A stretch of 64,000 nucleotides of DNA from Ruminococcus sp. OA3 (lineage in GTDB: Bacteria; Bacillota; Clostridia; Lachnospirales; Lachnospiraceae), in assembly GCF_022440845.1 (NCBI RefSeq), contig NZ_JAKNTO010000001.1, forward strand, positions 2,418,001 to 2,482,000. Direction: 5' to 3'. The notes beneath the pieces are model-generated. The model was not told the origin of the DNA. It did no database searches and saw nothing but the letters and a program-made list of their open reading frames with translations. Below, piece by piece: positions 35,556 to 44,131 of the stretch (position 1 is its first letter; each line of letters begins with the position of its first letter). The position numbers and the translations under genes are program-made.

Positions 35556-35783
35556 ATGCTGGAGCAATTAAAAGACATCATCTGTGAATATGTGGAAGTT
35601 GAAAAGAAAGACATCACTGAGAATTCCAGGTTCATGGAGGACCTTGGGTTTAATTCTTATGATTTCATGGCGATGGTAGGCGAGATAGAAGAAGCATTTG
35701 ACATCGAGGTTATGGAACGGGAAGTTGTGAATGTAAAGACGGTCGGTGACGCGGTGAAATATATCAGGGAACTGCAGGAGTAA
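35556..35783 (+). CDS. Acyl/peptidyl carrier protein
   Basis: 75 residues, GGGGAGGAAG before the ATG. Four-helix ACP pattern with the phosphopantetheine Ser34 in 'EDLGFNSYDFMAMVGEIEEAF' (DSL becomes NSY). Acidic overall, as carrier proteins are. It would be loaded by the AMP-ligase next door and used by the condensation protein before it. The NSY variant differs from the DSL/DSI of fatty-acid ACPs and suggests a dedicated carrier. No phosphopantetheinyl transferase is encoded nearby. Confidence 0.9.
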   Translation: MLEQLKDIICEYVEVEKKDITENSRFMEDLGFNSYDFMAMVGEIEEAFDIEVMEREVVNVKTVGDAVKYIRELQE

Positions 35784-35807
35784 TCGAAAGCAGGGGAGGA
35801 AACAGAA

Positions 35808-37292
35808 ATGCCGGTAAAGACAATGAAAGATATGATCGATCACGCAGCCAGCACTTACGGCAGCCAGGATGCGGTTCGGTACAAAGTAAGGAAAGAAGTA
35901 GTCAGCAAAAGCTATCAGGATTTAAAGCGTGACAGTGAGTCTGTCAGCTGTATCTTAAAAAGTCTGGATATGCTGGGAAAACATGTGGCGCTGATCGGGC
36001 CGACCAGTTATGAGTGGATCATCAGTTATTTTGGTGTGGTGAACTCTCAGAGCGTTGTCGTTCCGGTGGATGTCCAGCTTCCGGCTGAAGAAGTCTGCGA
36101 ACTCCTGGAGAGGGCCGAGGTCAGTGTGCTGATCTATGATGAGCTGCGCGCGGATGTCGCAGGGATGGTGCAGGAGAGATGCCCGCAACTATCTCATGTG
36201 ATCTCCATGCAGTCGGATCTCCCCGGACTTTTGCAGAAAGAGGGCGGAAGCTTTTCGATTCCGATTGATCCTGAGAAGCTGTGTGCCATATTATTTACGT
36301 CAGGTACGACAGGGAAAAGCAAAGGTGTTATGCTGAATCACAGAAATCTGACGGAGAATGCAGTTTCTGTGGACATGAAAATTTCACCCGGTACCGTTTC
36401 CATGACACTTCTTCCAATCCACCATGCGTACTGCTTTACGATGGACATTTTAAAAGCGCTTTACATAGGGATCATCATCTGTATCAACGATTCCATCATG
36501 CATGTGGCCAGAAATATGAAGCTGTTTAAGCCTGAGATCGTGCTTCTCGTTCCGATGGTGATCGAGTCTATCTATGCAAAGCTGCAGGATGCGGGACCAT
36601 TGATCCCGAAAAAAATGGCGGCGAAAGCAGCGTTTGGAGGACGCCTTCGCACGATATGCAGCGGCGGCGCATATCTGGATCCGGAATATATTGATAAGTT
36701 TAAAGAGTATGGAATTACCATCCTTCAGGGTTATGGCATGACGGAATGTTCGCCGGTCATAAGTACCAATCTGGAGTGGGCGTCGAAGAAAAATTCTGTC
36801 GGCAGGCTGCTTCCGAACTGCGAGGCAAAGATCGTTGAAGATGAGATCTGGGTACGCGGCTCCAGCGTTATGATGGGATATTATAAAATGCCGGAGGAGA
36901 CGGCACAGTCTCTGGAGAACGGCTGGCTGAAAACCGGAGATCTGGGGTATGTGGATGAGGATGGATTTGTTTTTATTACAGGCAGAAAGAAAAATCTGAT
37001 CATTCTTGCCAATGGCGAGAATGTATCTCCGGAAGAGCTGGAGAACCGGCTGCTGAAGAATCCTCTTGTCAGGGAAATCATCGTCAGCGAATATCCGGGG
37101 GGGATCCAGGCTGAAGTGTTTCCCGATGAAGAGTATGCGAAAAAGAAACGCATCAGGGATATTCCGGCGGAAATGCAGGGGATCATTGATGATTTTAATC
37201 AGGGTACACCTGTATTCAGGAGGATAAGCCGTCTGAGTATCCGTGAAACAGAGTTTGAAAAAACTCCTTCAAAAAAAATCAAGCGTCAATAA
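35808..37292 (+). CDS. AMP-binding acyl/aminoacyl ligase (ANL superfamily)
   Basis: 494 residues; GGGGAGGAAACAGAA before the ATG. The P-loop 'ILFTSGTTGKSKGVML' (about 158-173), 'YGMTECSPVIS', 'KTGDLGYVDEDGFVFITGRKKNLIILANGENVSPEELE', and the C-terminal catalytic Lys in 'TPSKKIKRQ' are all in place. It should activate a carboxylic acid as adenylate and pass it to the carrier protein upstream; the resemblance to long-chain acyl-CoA synthetases suggests a fatty acid. Last gene of the operon, followed by a strong bidirectional terminator. Confidence 0.9.
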   Translation: MPVKTMKDMIDHAASTYGSQDAVRYKVRKEVVSKSYQDLKRDSESVSCILKSLDMLGKHVALIGPTSYEWIISYFGVVNSQSVVVPVDVQLPAEEVCELLERAEVSVLIYDELRADVAGMVQERCPQLSHVISMQSDLPGLLQKEGGSFSIPIDPEKLCAILFTSGTTGKSKGVMLNHRNLTENAVSVDMKISPGTVSMTLLPIHHAYCFTMDILKALYIGIIICINDSIMHVARNMKLFKPEIVLLVPMVIESIYAKLQDAGPLIPKKMAAKAAFGGRLRTICSGGAYLDPEYIDKFKEYGITILQGYGMTECSPVISTNLEWASKKNSVGRLLPNCEAKIVEDEIWVRGSSVMMGYYKMPEETAQSLENGWLKTGDLGYVDEDGFVFITGRKKNLIILANGENVSPEELENRLLKNPLVREIIVSEYPGGIQAEVFPDEEYAKKKRIRDIPAEMQGIIDDFNQGTPVFRRISRLSIRETEFEKTPSKKIKRQ

Positions 37293-37305
37293 AATGTAAT
37301 TAATA

Positions 37306-37352
37306 AAAAAGCAGATTTTCAACCACGCTGTGGCTTTGAAAATCTGCTTTTT
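37306..37352. terminator. Bidirectional terminator
   Basis: AAAAAGCAGATTTTCAA (37306-37322) pairs perfectly with TTGAAAATCTGCTTTTT (37336-37352). With A and T runs on both sides it serves the ligase operon and the convergent HAD gene. Confidence 0.95.
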
Positions 37353-37361
37353 GTCTGCGTA

Positions 37362-38135
37362 TTATTCAGGAATATCTCTGACACCGTCCAGGATCAGGCG
37401 TGGACGGTAGGGGTATTGTTTGACATCCTCACGTGTCATGACACCGGAGAGTACAAGTACCGTGTCCAGGCCGGACTCTACACCTGCAATGATATCAGTA
37501 TCCATGCGGTCGCCAATGATAGCGGCGTCCTCAGAGTGGACACCCAGCATCCGAAGCCCTGTACGCATCATCAGCGGGTTTGGTTTGCCGACATAGTATG
37601 CAGATTTTCCGGTCGTCAGCTCAACAGGGGCCACGAATGCGCGGCAGGCGGGGATGATACCGGTCTCTGAAGGCCCCGTCAGGTCATAGTTTGTACCGAT
37701 CAGCCGGGCTCCCTTCTCGATCAGTTTGACAGCGTGCAGGATACTCTCGTAGTTATAATTTCTCGTCTCACCGATCACCACGTAATCAGGGTCGACATCA
37801 TTGATCGTAATACCGGATTCATACAGCGCATTCAGCAGCCCCGGAGCGCCGATCACATAGGCACTGCAGCCAGGGGACTGTGTACTCAGAAATCTGGCAG
37901 TTGCAAGTGCACTGGTGTAAAAGTGGCTCTCATCCACTTCAAGTCCCATGCGTGCCAGCTTCTGTTGCAGCTCTCTTGGAGAGCGTTCGCTGGAATTTGT
38001 CAGGAATAAAAAACTTTTTTCTTTTTCATATAGCCAGTTCACGAAATCCAAAACTCCTGGCAGCAGGATGTTGCCGTGGTAGATCACACCGTCCATGTCA
38101 CAGATAAATCCTTTTTTTTCTCTTAATCTTTCCAT
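37362..38135 (-). CDS. HAD-superfamily IIA phosphatase (NagD-like)
   Basis: 257 residues. 'FICDMDGVIYHGN' is HAD motif I with both Asp, 'FLTNSSERSPRELQ' motif II, and 'YYVGKPNPLMM' with 'AAIIGDRMDTDIIAGVESGLDTVLVLSGV' motifs III and IV. The C2-type cap between motifs II and III identifies subclass IIA. Relatives dephosphorylate small metabolites such as nucleotides, glycerol phosphate or 4-nitrophenyl phosphate, and its substrate is unknown. The neighbouring Pho-controlled pst operon is divergent, so a phosphate-scavenging role is possible. Confidence 0.88.
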   Translation of the reverse strand: MERLREKKGFICDMDGVIYHGNILLPGVLDFVNWLYEKEKSFLFLTNSSERSPRELQQKLARMGLEVDESHFYTSALATARFLSTQSPGCSAYVIGAPGLLNALYESGITINDVDPDYVVIGETRNYNYESILHAVKLIEKGARLIGTNYDLTGPSETGIIPACRAFVAPVELTTGKSAYYVGKPNPLMMRTGLRMLGVHSEDAAIIGDRMDTDIIAGVESGLDTVLVLSGVMTREDVKQYPYRPRLILDGVRDIPE

Positions 38136-38225
38136 ATCAGTCTCCTCTTTGATTGTTTGCTGCTGTTCTTATTGTAACGTGTTGAAATGGACAGTGCAAC
38201 GCATAACCGATGATTTAACTAAAAT

Positions 38226-38281
38226 TTTACATACGTTTTACCGAACGGTGGTAATGCATTTTACAATAAAAATTGTAAGAT
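38226..38281 (+). promoter_or_regulatory. Pho-box-like repeats and -10 upstream of pstS
   Basis: TTTACA (38226-38231) and TTTACC (38237-38242) are 11 bp apart, and another TTTACA lies at 38260-38265, two turns further. These resemble the 11-bp-spaced TT(A/T)ACA repeats bound by PhoP in Bacillus. TAAGAT (38276-38281) can serve as -10 without a clear -35, as is usual for activator-dependent pst promoters. Confidence 0.65.
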
Positions 38282-38321
38282 AGGTCTTGTAAATCGAAGA
38301 GATAAAGGAGAGAAGATTATT

Positions 38322-39284
38322 ATGAAAAGATCAATTGTAGCATTAATGACAACAGTTATGATCGGCAGTACATTACTGGCAGGATGCGCAGGCAACGATG
38401 CATCTGCAGATTCAGGTTCTAATACAACTGACACAACACAGGAAGCATCCGCAGGAGATGAGGCAGGTACAGAAGATGCAGACGAGGATACAGCGGCAGG
38501 AGGAGCATCCGGACCGATCACGATTGTCTCAAGAGAAGACGGTTCCGGCACACGCGGCGCTTTCGTGGAATTGTTCGGCATTGAGGAAGAAGTAAACGGA
38601 GAAAAAGTCGATATGACAACTGAAGAAGCCAAGATCACAAACAGCACATCGGTTATGATGACTACGGTACAGGGTGACGTGAATGCGATCGGCTACATAT
38701 CACTCGGTTCTCTCAATGAGACCGTGAAGGCAGCCAAAATTGACGGAGCGGAAGCAACTGCAGAGAATATCGAAAGTGGTTCTTATCAGGTAGTCCGTCC
38801 GTTCAATGTTGCGGCAAAGGAAGACTTAAGTGAAGTGGCATCGGATTTTATGGCTTTTATCATGAGTACGGAGGGTCAGGCTGTAGTCGAAGAAAACGGA
38901 TATATTCCGGTGAGTGATGTAAAAGCATATGAAGGAAACAAGCCGGCAGGCAAGGTGGTAGTGGCAGGTTCTTCTTCCGTGACACCGGTTATGGAAAAAT
39001 TAAAAGAAGCATACGCAGCAGTGAATCCGGATGCTGAGATCGAGGTACAGCAGAGTGATTCAACAACAGGCATGCAGTCTGCCATCGACGGATTATGTGA
39101 TATCGGTATGGCATCCCGCGAATTAAAAGACAGCGAGACCAAGGCAGGTCTTGTTCCGACCGTGATTGCCCAGGATGGTATTGCAGTCATCGTGAACAAC
39201 GAAAGTGGGATCGACGAGCTGACAAGTGACCAGGTAAAAGGAATCTACACTGGCGAAATCTTAGACTGGGAAGACCTGAACTGA
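38322..39284 (+). CDS. pstS: Phosphate-binding lipoprotein PstS with circularly permuted domain order
   Basis: 320 residues with a lipoprotein signal (LLAGC, Cys22), an acidic linker to about residue 62, then binding-protein sequence. In ordinary PstS the block 'VAGSSSVTPVMEKL' comes first and 'IVSREDGSGTR' follows after the mid-point. Here 'ITIVSREDGSGTRGAF' is at 66-81 and 'VVVAGSSSVTPVMEKL' at 212-226, and the protein ends at 'IYTGEILDWEDLN', exactly where the usual chain runs on into the SREDGSGTR strand. Each half is present once. The phosphate-contacting Ser/Thr/Arg/Asp residues of both halves are kept, so it should bind phosphate. First gene of pstSCAB-phoU. Confidence 0.88.
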   Translation: MKRSIVALMTTVMIGSTLLAGCAGNDASADSGSNTTDTTQEASAGDEAGTEDADEDTAAGGASGPITIVSREDGSGTRGAFVELFGIEEEVNGEKVDMTTEEAKITNSTSVMMTTVQGDVNAIGYISLGSLNETVKAAKIDGAEATAENIESGSYQVVRPFNVAAKEDLSEVASDFMAFIMSTEGQAVVEENGYIPVSDVKAYEGNKPAGKVVVAGSSSVTPVMEKLKEAYAAVNPDAEIEVQQSDSTTGMQSAIDGLCDIGMASRELKDSETKAGLVPTVIAQDGIAVIVNNESGIDELTSDQVKGIYTGEILDWEDLN

Positions 39285-39313
39285 TCATCCCCCGGGGAAG
39301 GTGAGGAAAATAT

Positions 39314-40177
39314 ATGAATCAATTCAAAGAAAAAGCAATGAAGATCGTCTTTCTGATCGCAGCATGTACATCCGTATTAGCAGTTGCGCTGATCTGTGTA
39401 TTTCTTTTCGCAAATGGAATACCGGCGATCGGAGAGATTGGAATTGGCAATTTCCTTCTGGGGGAACTCTGGAAACCTTCCAATAATCTGTACGGAATAC
39501 TGCCCATGATATTGGGCAGTATTTATGTGACAGCGGGGGCTATCATCCTGGGTGTGCCGGTCGCTTTATTTACAGCCGTTTTTATGGCAAGATACTGTCC
39601 GAAAAAAATTTATCCGTTTCTGCAGTCGGCCATCAATCTCCTGGCAGGGGTTCCGTCTGTCGTCTATGGTTTCTTTGGCCTGATATTGATTGTACCCGTG
39701 ATTCACAGGATATCAGGGAGGGACGGAAGCACAATGCTGGCGGCTTCTGTGCTGCTTGCTATCATGATTCTTCCGACGATCATCGGAGTGACAGAGTCTG
39801 CACTCAGAAGTGTGCCGGACAGTTATTATGAAGGTTCGCTGGCACTTGGAGCAACGCATGAGTGCAGTGTGTTTTTCACAATCGTCCCGGCAGCCAAATC
39901 GGGAATCGTAGCCGGTATCGTACTCGGCATCGGACGCGCAGTTGGTGAGACGATGGCGGTCATCATGGTAGCAGGAAACCAGGCGCGTATGCCTGCGGGA
40001 CTGTTTCGCGGTGTCCGCACAATGACGGCAAATATTGTAATGGAGATGGGATACGCGGCAGACCTTCACAGGGAAGCACTGATTGCAACGGGAGTTGTAC
40101 TGTTTGTATTTATCATGCTGATCAATCTGGCAGTGTCGCTGCTGAACAGGAGGACATACAGTGGAAGTGAAAGCTAG
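39314..40177 (+). CDS. pstC: Phosphate ABC transporter permease PstC
   Basis: 287 residues, six membrane segments, with GGTGAGG upstream of the ATG. 'INLLAGVPSVVYGFFGL' is the conserved PstC/PstA segment, and 'ESALRSVPDSYYEGSLALGATHECSVFFTIVPAAKSGIVAGI' is the EAA loop that docks on PstB. It forms the membrane channel with PstA. The 3' end overlaps pstA by 17 nt. Confidence 0.95.
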   Translation: MNQFKEKAMKIVFLIAACTSVLAVALICVFLFANGIPAIGEIGIGNFLLGELWKPSNNLYGILPMILGSIYVTAGAIILGVPVALFTAVFMARYCPKKIYPFLQSAINLLAGVPSVVYGFFGLILIVPVIHRISGRDGSTMLAASVLLAIMILPTIIGVTESALRSVPDSYYEGSLALGATHECSVFFTIVPAAKSGIVAGIVLGIGRAVGETMAVIMVAGNQARMPAGLFRGVRTMTANIVMEMGYAADLHREALIATGVVLFVFIMLINLAVSLLNRRTYSGSES

Positions 40178-41033
40178 GAATTATCAGTCATTATCTCAGA
40201 AATTAAAAGCATATACAAAAAGTCCTGTGTCCGCGTTTCTGGCAGCACTCGTTATGATCTGTACTGCTATTACATTTTTTGTACTGTTGTTTCTTGTCGC
40301 GTTTATTCTTATCAAGGGAGTACGCTTCCTGACACCGGACTTATTTTCTTTCACATATACAACAGACAATGCATCATTGATGCCTGCGCTGGTCAACACA
40401 CTGACGATGACGGCACTCTCTCTGGTGATTGCGGTGCCGATCGGAGTGGCATCTGCAATCTTTCTGGTAGAGTATTCCGGGCGGGGAAGCAAACTGGTCG
40501 GAATCATCAGGATCACAGCAGAAACACTTTCCGGTATTCCTTCTATTGTGTACGGTCTGTTTGGCCTTCTGTTTTTTGCAACGACATTAAAGTGGGGGTT
40601 TTCTCTGCTGTCGGGTTCCTTTACGGTGGTCATCATGATCTTGCCTCTGATCATGAGAACGACAGAGGAAGCATTAAAAGCGGTTCCGGATTCGTTCCGG
40701 GAAGCCAGTTTCGGGCTGGGAGCAGGAAAACTCAGGACCATCTTTAAGATCGTACTTCCGTCAGCGGTACCTGGTATTCTGGCGGGCATCATCCTGGCGA
40801 CGGGGCGAATCGTCGGAGAGACAGCGGCACTTATTTATACGGCGGGTACGGTGGCACAGATTCCGTCCAACCTGATGGGATCGGGCAGAACACTGGCAGT
40901 ACACATGTATGCATTGTCAAATGAAGGATTGTATATGGATCAGGCATATGCGACGGCAGTCGTGCTTCTTGTGATCGTACTTGCAGTCAACTGGCTGTCC
41001 GGAAGGATTGCAAAACGCATTGCGAAAGGATAA
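40161..41033 (+). CDS. pstA: Phosphate ABC transporter permease PstA
   Basis: 290 residues with a GTG start; AGGAGG lies 6 nt upstream inside pstC. Six hydrophobic segments, '[20 protein letters not shown]', and the EAA loop '[43 protein letters not shown]' identify it. It pairs with PstC. pstB follows 7 nt later. Confidence 0.95.
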   Translation: MEVKARNYQSLSQKLKAYTKSPVSAFLAALVMICTAITFFVLLFLVAFILIKGVRFLTPDLFSFTYTTDNASLMPALVNTLTMTALSLVIAVPIGVASAIFLVEYSGRGSKLVGIIRITAETLSGIPSIVYGLFGLLFFATTLKWGFSLLSGSFTVVIMILPLIMRTTEEALKAVPDSFREASFGLGAGKLRTIFKIVLPSAVPGILAGIILATGRIVGETAALIYTAGTVAQIPSNLMGSGRTLAVHMYALSNEGLYMDQAYATAVVLLVIVLAVNWLSGRIAKRIAKG

Positions 41034-41040
41034 GAACGAA

Positions 41041-41790
41041 ATGGATAAAATATCGATAGAAAATATGAATCTGTACTACGGGGATTTTCATGCCCTCAAA
41101 GATGTGAACCTGCACCTTCCGGAAAAACAGATCACAGCATTTATCGGACCTTCCGGCTGTGGAAAGTCCACGCTTTTAAAATCTCTGAACAGAATGAATG
41201 ACCTTGTTGGCGGGTGTAAAATCACTGGTGATATCAAACTGGACGGAGAGGACATCTATGGGAATATGGATGTCAACCTCCTGCGAAAACGTGTCGGCAT
41301 GGTGTTTCAGAAACCCAACCCATTTCCGATGAGTATTTATGATAATGTCGCATATGGACCGAGAACGCACGGTATCCATGCAAAAGCGAAACTGGATGAG
41401 ATCGTGGAACAGTCTCTGCAGGGAGCAGCTATCTGGGATGAGGTGAAGGACCGCCTGAAAAAGAGTGCGCTTGGATTGTCCGGCGGGCAGCAGCAGCGTC
41501 TTTGCATCGCCCGTGCACTTGCCGTGCAGCCGGAAGTTCTTCTGATGGATGAGCCGACCTCCGCGCTTGACCCCATCTCCACTTCAAAGATTGAAGACCT
41601 TGCGGTTGATCTGAAGCAGAATTATACGATTATCATGGTAACGCATAATATGCAGCAGGCCGCCCGTATCTCGGACAAAACAGCATTCTTTCTCCTTGGT
41701 GAAGTTGTGGAATACAATGATACAGATGCTCTGTTCGCGTCACCGCAGGATAAGAGGACAGAGGATTATATTACAGGGAGGTTTGGATAA
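41041..41790 (+). CDS. pstB: Phosphate ABC transporter ATP-binding protein PstB
   Basis: 249 residues from the ATG at 41041 (AAAGGAT upstream). Walker A '[20 protein letters not shown]', signature '[16 protein letters not shown]', Walker B '[13 protein letters not shown]' and H-loop '[12 protein letters not shown]' are complete. '[16 protein letters not shown]' is characteristic of PstB. It powers high-affinity phosphate uptake. The stop is 1 nt before the phoU ATG. Confidence 0.96.
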   Translation: MDKISIENMNLYYGDFHALKDVNLHLPEKQITAFIGPSGCGKSTLLKSLNRMNDLVGGCKITGDIKLDGEDIYGNMDVNLLRKRVGMVFQKPNPFPMSIYDNVAYGPRTHGIHAKAKLDEIVEQSLQGAAIWDEVKDRLKKSALGLSGGQQQRLCIARALAVQPEVLLMDEPTSALDPISTSKIEDLAVDLKQNYTIIMVTHNMQQAARISDKTAFFLLGEVVEYNDTDALFASPQDKRTEDYITGRFG

Positions 41791-41791
41791 T

Positions 41792-42445
41792 ATGCGCAAA
41801 TATTTTGATCTGCAGCTGAAGCAGCTGCATCAGGAACTTAAGGAAATGGGCGGCCTGTGCCAGATCGTGATATCGGAGACATACCAGCTTTTAAGCAAGG
41901 GTGACCGTGAGGTCATCAAGTCGATTGTGGTGCAGGAGGATCAGATGAACCAGAAAGAGCGTGATATTGAGACGCTCTGTATGAAACTGCTGCTCAAACA
42001 GCAGCCTGTGGCTACGGACCTGAGAAAGGTATCCGCCGCGCTGAAAATGATCACCGATATGGAGCGTATCGGAGACCAGGCACTCGACATCGCGGAGATT
42101 GTGGAGACAGGAACTATCCTTGAGGCCGACGACGGCGAACTTCTGGGAAAGATGGCAGAGGCGACGATGGGAATGGTATCCAGGAGTATTGAGGCATATG
42201 TGGAGCAGAATCTGGAAAAAGCACAGGAAGTTATCCAGTCGGATGATGTTGTGGATGAGCTGTTTGTGAAAGTCAGAGAGAGTCTGGTAAACCATCTGGG
42301 GAGCACTGGCGATGACAACGACAGAATTCTGGATTTTTTAATGATAGCAAAATACTATGAACGGATCGGAGATCACGCCACCAATATTGCGGAGTGGGTC
42401 GAATTTTCCATTCTTGGCAAGCACAGAAACGGCAAAGAGGCATAG
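41792..42445 (+). CDS. phoU: Phosphate signalling/transport regulator PhoU
   Basis: 217 residues; ATG at 41792 with GGGAGG inside the pstB end. Two repeats of a three-helix bundle carry the metal-binding motifs: 'ITDMERIGDQALDIAEIV' (about 89-106) and 'YYERIGDHATNIAEW' (about 186-200). PhoU tempers Pst activity and signals phosphate sufficiency to a PhoR-type kinase, which is not encoded in this window. Confidence 0.94.
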   Translation: MRKYFDLQLKQLHQELKEMGGLCQIVISETYQLLSKGDREVIKSIVVQEDQMNQKERDIETLCMKLLLKQQPVATDLRKVSAALKMITDMERIGDQALDIAEIVETGTILEADDGELLGKMAEATMGMVSRSIEAYVEQNLEKAQEVIQSDDVVDELFVKVRESLVNHLGSTGDDNDRILDFLMIAKYYERIGDHATNIAEWVEFSILGKHRNGKEA

Positions 42446-42494
42446 ATAAGGCTTAGTAAAATTCACCAAAAACGTAACAAAACTTCTGTTTTTG

Positions 42495-42522
42495 TTGATA
42501 TTTGTGAAAGAACTGCTATAAT
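42495..42522 (+). promoter_or_regulatory. Promoter of the amino acid ABC operon
   Basis: TTGATA (42495-42500), 16 bp, TATAAT (42517-42522), 36 bp before the substrate-binding protein gene. Confidence 0.8.
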
Positions 42523-42558
42523 AGTTAACAGATTACAGCGAAATCAGGAGGATAAGTA

Positions 42559-43353
42559 ATGAAAAAGATATTGGTATTGGCATTAACTGCCGTGATGGCC
42601 TTGTCACTTGCAGCGTGCGGCGGTTCTAAAAAAGAGAACACGGTAAATTCAGTGGATGATCTTGCAGGCAAGAAGATCGGGGTTCAGCTTGGCACAACGG
42701 GTGACATCTACGCCAGTGACTTTGCGGAGGAAAACGAGGGAACGCAGGTCGAAAGGTTCAGCAAGGGAATGGATGCCGTCCAGTCTGTGAAACAGGGGAA
42801 ACTCGACTGTGTGATCATCGATGCTCAGCCGGCAAAGGCGTTCGTGGAGAAAAATGATGATCTGAAGATTCTGGACGATCCGTTTGAGTTGGAAGAATAT
42901 GCGATTGCGCTGAAAAAAGACAACACAGAGCTGAAAGACAAGATCAATGCTGCACTGGCGGAACTGAAAGAGGACGGGACTCTGGATTCTATCGCCAGCA
43001 ATTACATCGGCGATGACACAAAGGGAAAATCTCCGTATGAATCTCCGGCAGACACAGACCGCTCCAACGGAAAACTGGTAATGGCGACCAATGCAGCTTT
43101 CGAACCGTATGAATACTACGAGAATAACACCATTGTCGGACTGGATGTCGATATGGCGCAGGCAATCGCAGACAAACTTGGCATGGAACTGAAAGTTGAG
43201 GACATGGAATTCGATTCCATCATCACTGCCGTACAGTCCGGAAAAGCCGATATCGGTGTGGCCGGGATGACAGTGACAGAAGACCGTCTGAAAAATGTTG
43301 ATTTCACGGATTCTTACACAACGGCAACACAGGTTATTATCGTAAGAAAATAG
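42559..43353 (+). CDS. Polar amino acid ABC transporter substrate-binding lipoprotein
   Basis: 264 residues with the lipobox LSLAAC (Cys about 20) and a type 3 solute-binding fold: 'GKKIGVQLGTTGD', 'GKLDCVIIDAQPAKAFVE', then 'NGKLVMATNAAFEPYEYYENNTIVGLDVDMAQAIADKL', 'FDSIITAVQSGKADIGVAGMTVTEDRLKNVDFTDSYT'. Notably the lobe that normally opens the protein (MATNAAFEPYEY) lies in the second half and the 'GKKIGVQLGTTG' lobe comes first, so this protein too has reversed lobe order. AGGAGG precedes the ATG. Probably binds a polar or acidic amino acid. Confidence 0.88.
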   Translation: MKKILVLALTAVMALSLAACGGSKKENTVNSVDDLAGKKIGVQLGTTGDIYASDFAEENEGTQVERFSKGMDAVQSVKQGKLDCVIIDAQPAKAFVEKNDDLKILDDPFELEEYAIALKKDNTELKDKINAALAELKEDGTLDSIASNYIGDDTKGKSPYESPADTDRSNGKLVMATNAAFEPYEYYENNTIVGLDVDMAQAIADKLGMELKVEDMEFDSIITAVQSGKADIGVAGMTVTEDRLKNVDFTDSYTTATQVIIVRK

Positions 43354-43366
43354 TTAGACTGTATTA

Positions 43367-43398
43367 ACAGGGCTGTTACTTTTTAGCGACAGTCCTGT
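43367..43398 (+). other. Hairpin between binding-protein and permease genes
   Basis: ACAGGGCTGT (43367-43376) pairs with ACAGTCCTGT (43389-43398), with one G-T pair, followed by TCTTG rather than a full T tract. Such a leaky stop or stability hairpin usually gives more binding protein than permease. Confidence 0.55.
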
Positions 43399-43438
43399 TC
43401 TTGTACGTTGTCGCGACAGATGAGATAGGAGAAGTGTT

Positions 43439-44131
43439 ATGTGGGATACTTTTGTTGAACAGTTTTATCAGAATTTTATCGAGGAAGACCGGTGGATGTT
43501 CCTTGTAAAGGGGCTTGGATACACGCTGTTGATTACAGTGTTCGCGGTGCTGATCGGGATTGTGCTTGGTTTTCTGATCGCAGTCGTGCGTTCGACGCAC
43601 GATAAGACGGGCTCCATGAAATTTTTAAACGCCATCTGCAGGGTTTATCTGACGGTGATCCGCGGAACGCCGGTTGTCGTACAGCTGATGATTCTGTATT
43701 ATGTGATCTTTGCGTCGGTTGATATCAATAAAATCATCGTCGGTGCGATCGGATTTGGTTTGAACTCCGCCGCGTATGTGGCAGAGATCGTCCGTTCCGG
43801 CATTATGTCGGTGGATGCCGGACAGTTTGAAGCGGGGCGAAGTCTGGGACTGGATTACAGGAGTACCATGATGCTCATTATCATGCCGCAGGCATTTAAA
43901 AACGTGCTGCCGGCTCTGGCAAATGAATTTATCGTACTGATCAAGGAGACTTCCATCAGCGGATATATCGGTATGATGGATCTGACCAGGGCGGGGGATA
44001 TTATCAGAAGTGTGACATATGCGCCGCTTTTGCCGCTCCTGGCGGTGGCGGCAATCTATCTCGTGCTTGTCATGGTGCTGACGGCCGGAGTGAATAAACT
44101 GGAAGCGAGGCTGAGAACGAATGAGCGATAA
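43439..44131 (+). CDS. Polar amino acid ABC transporter permease
   Basis: 230 residues, ATG preceded by ATAGGAGA. The His/Glu/Gln/Arg permease pattern is clear: '[20 protein letters not shown]', '[19 protein letters not shown]', '[27 protein letters not shown]' and the EAA loop ending '[24 protein letters not shown]'. Five or so membrane helices; works as a homodimer in this family. It overlaps the ATPase gene by 11 nt. Confidence 0.93.
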   Translation: MWDTFVEQFYQNFIEEDRWMFLVKGLGYTLLITVFAVLIGIVLGFLIAVVRSTHDKTGSMKFLNAICRVYLTVIRGTPVVVQLMILYYVIFASVDINKIIVGAIGFGLNSAAYVAEIVRSGIMSVDAGQFEAGRSLGLDYRSTMMLIIMPQAFKNVLPALANEFIVLIKETSISGYIGMMDLTRAGDIIRSVTYAPLLPLLAVAAIYLVLVMVLTAGVNKLEARLRTNER

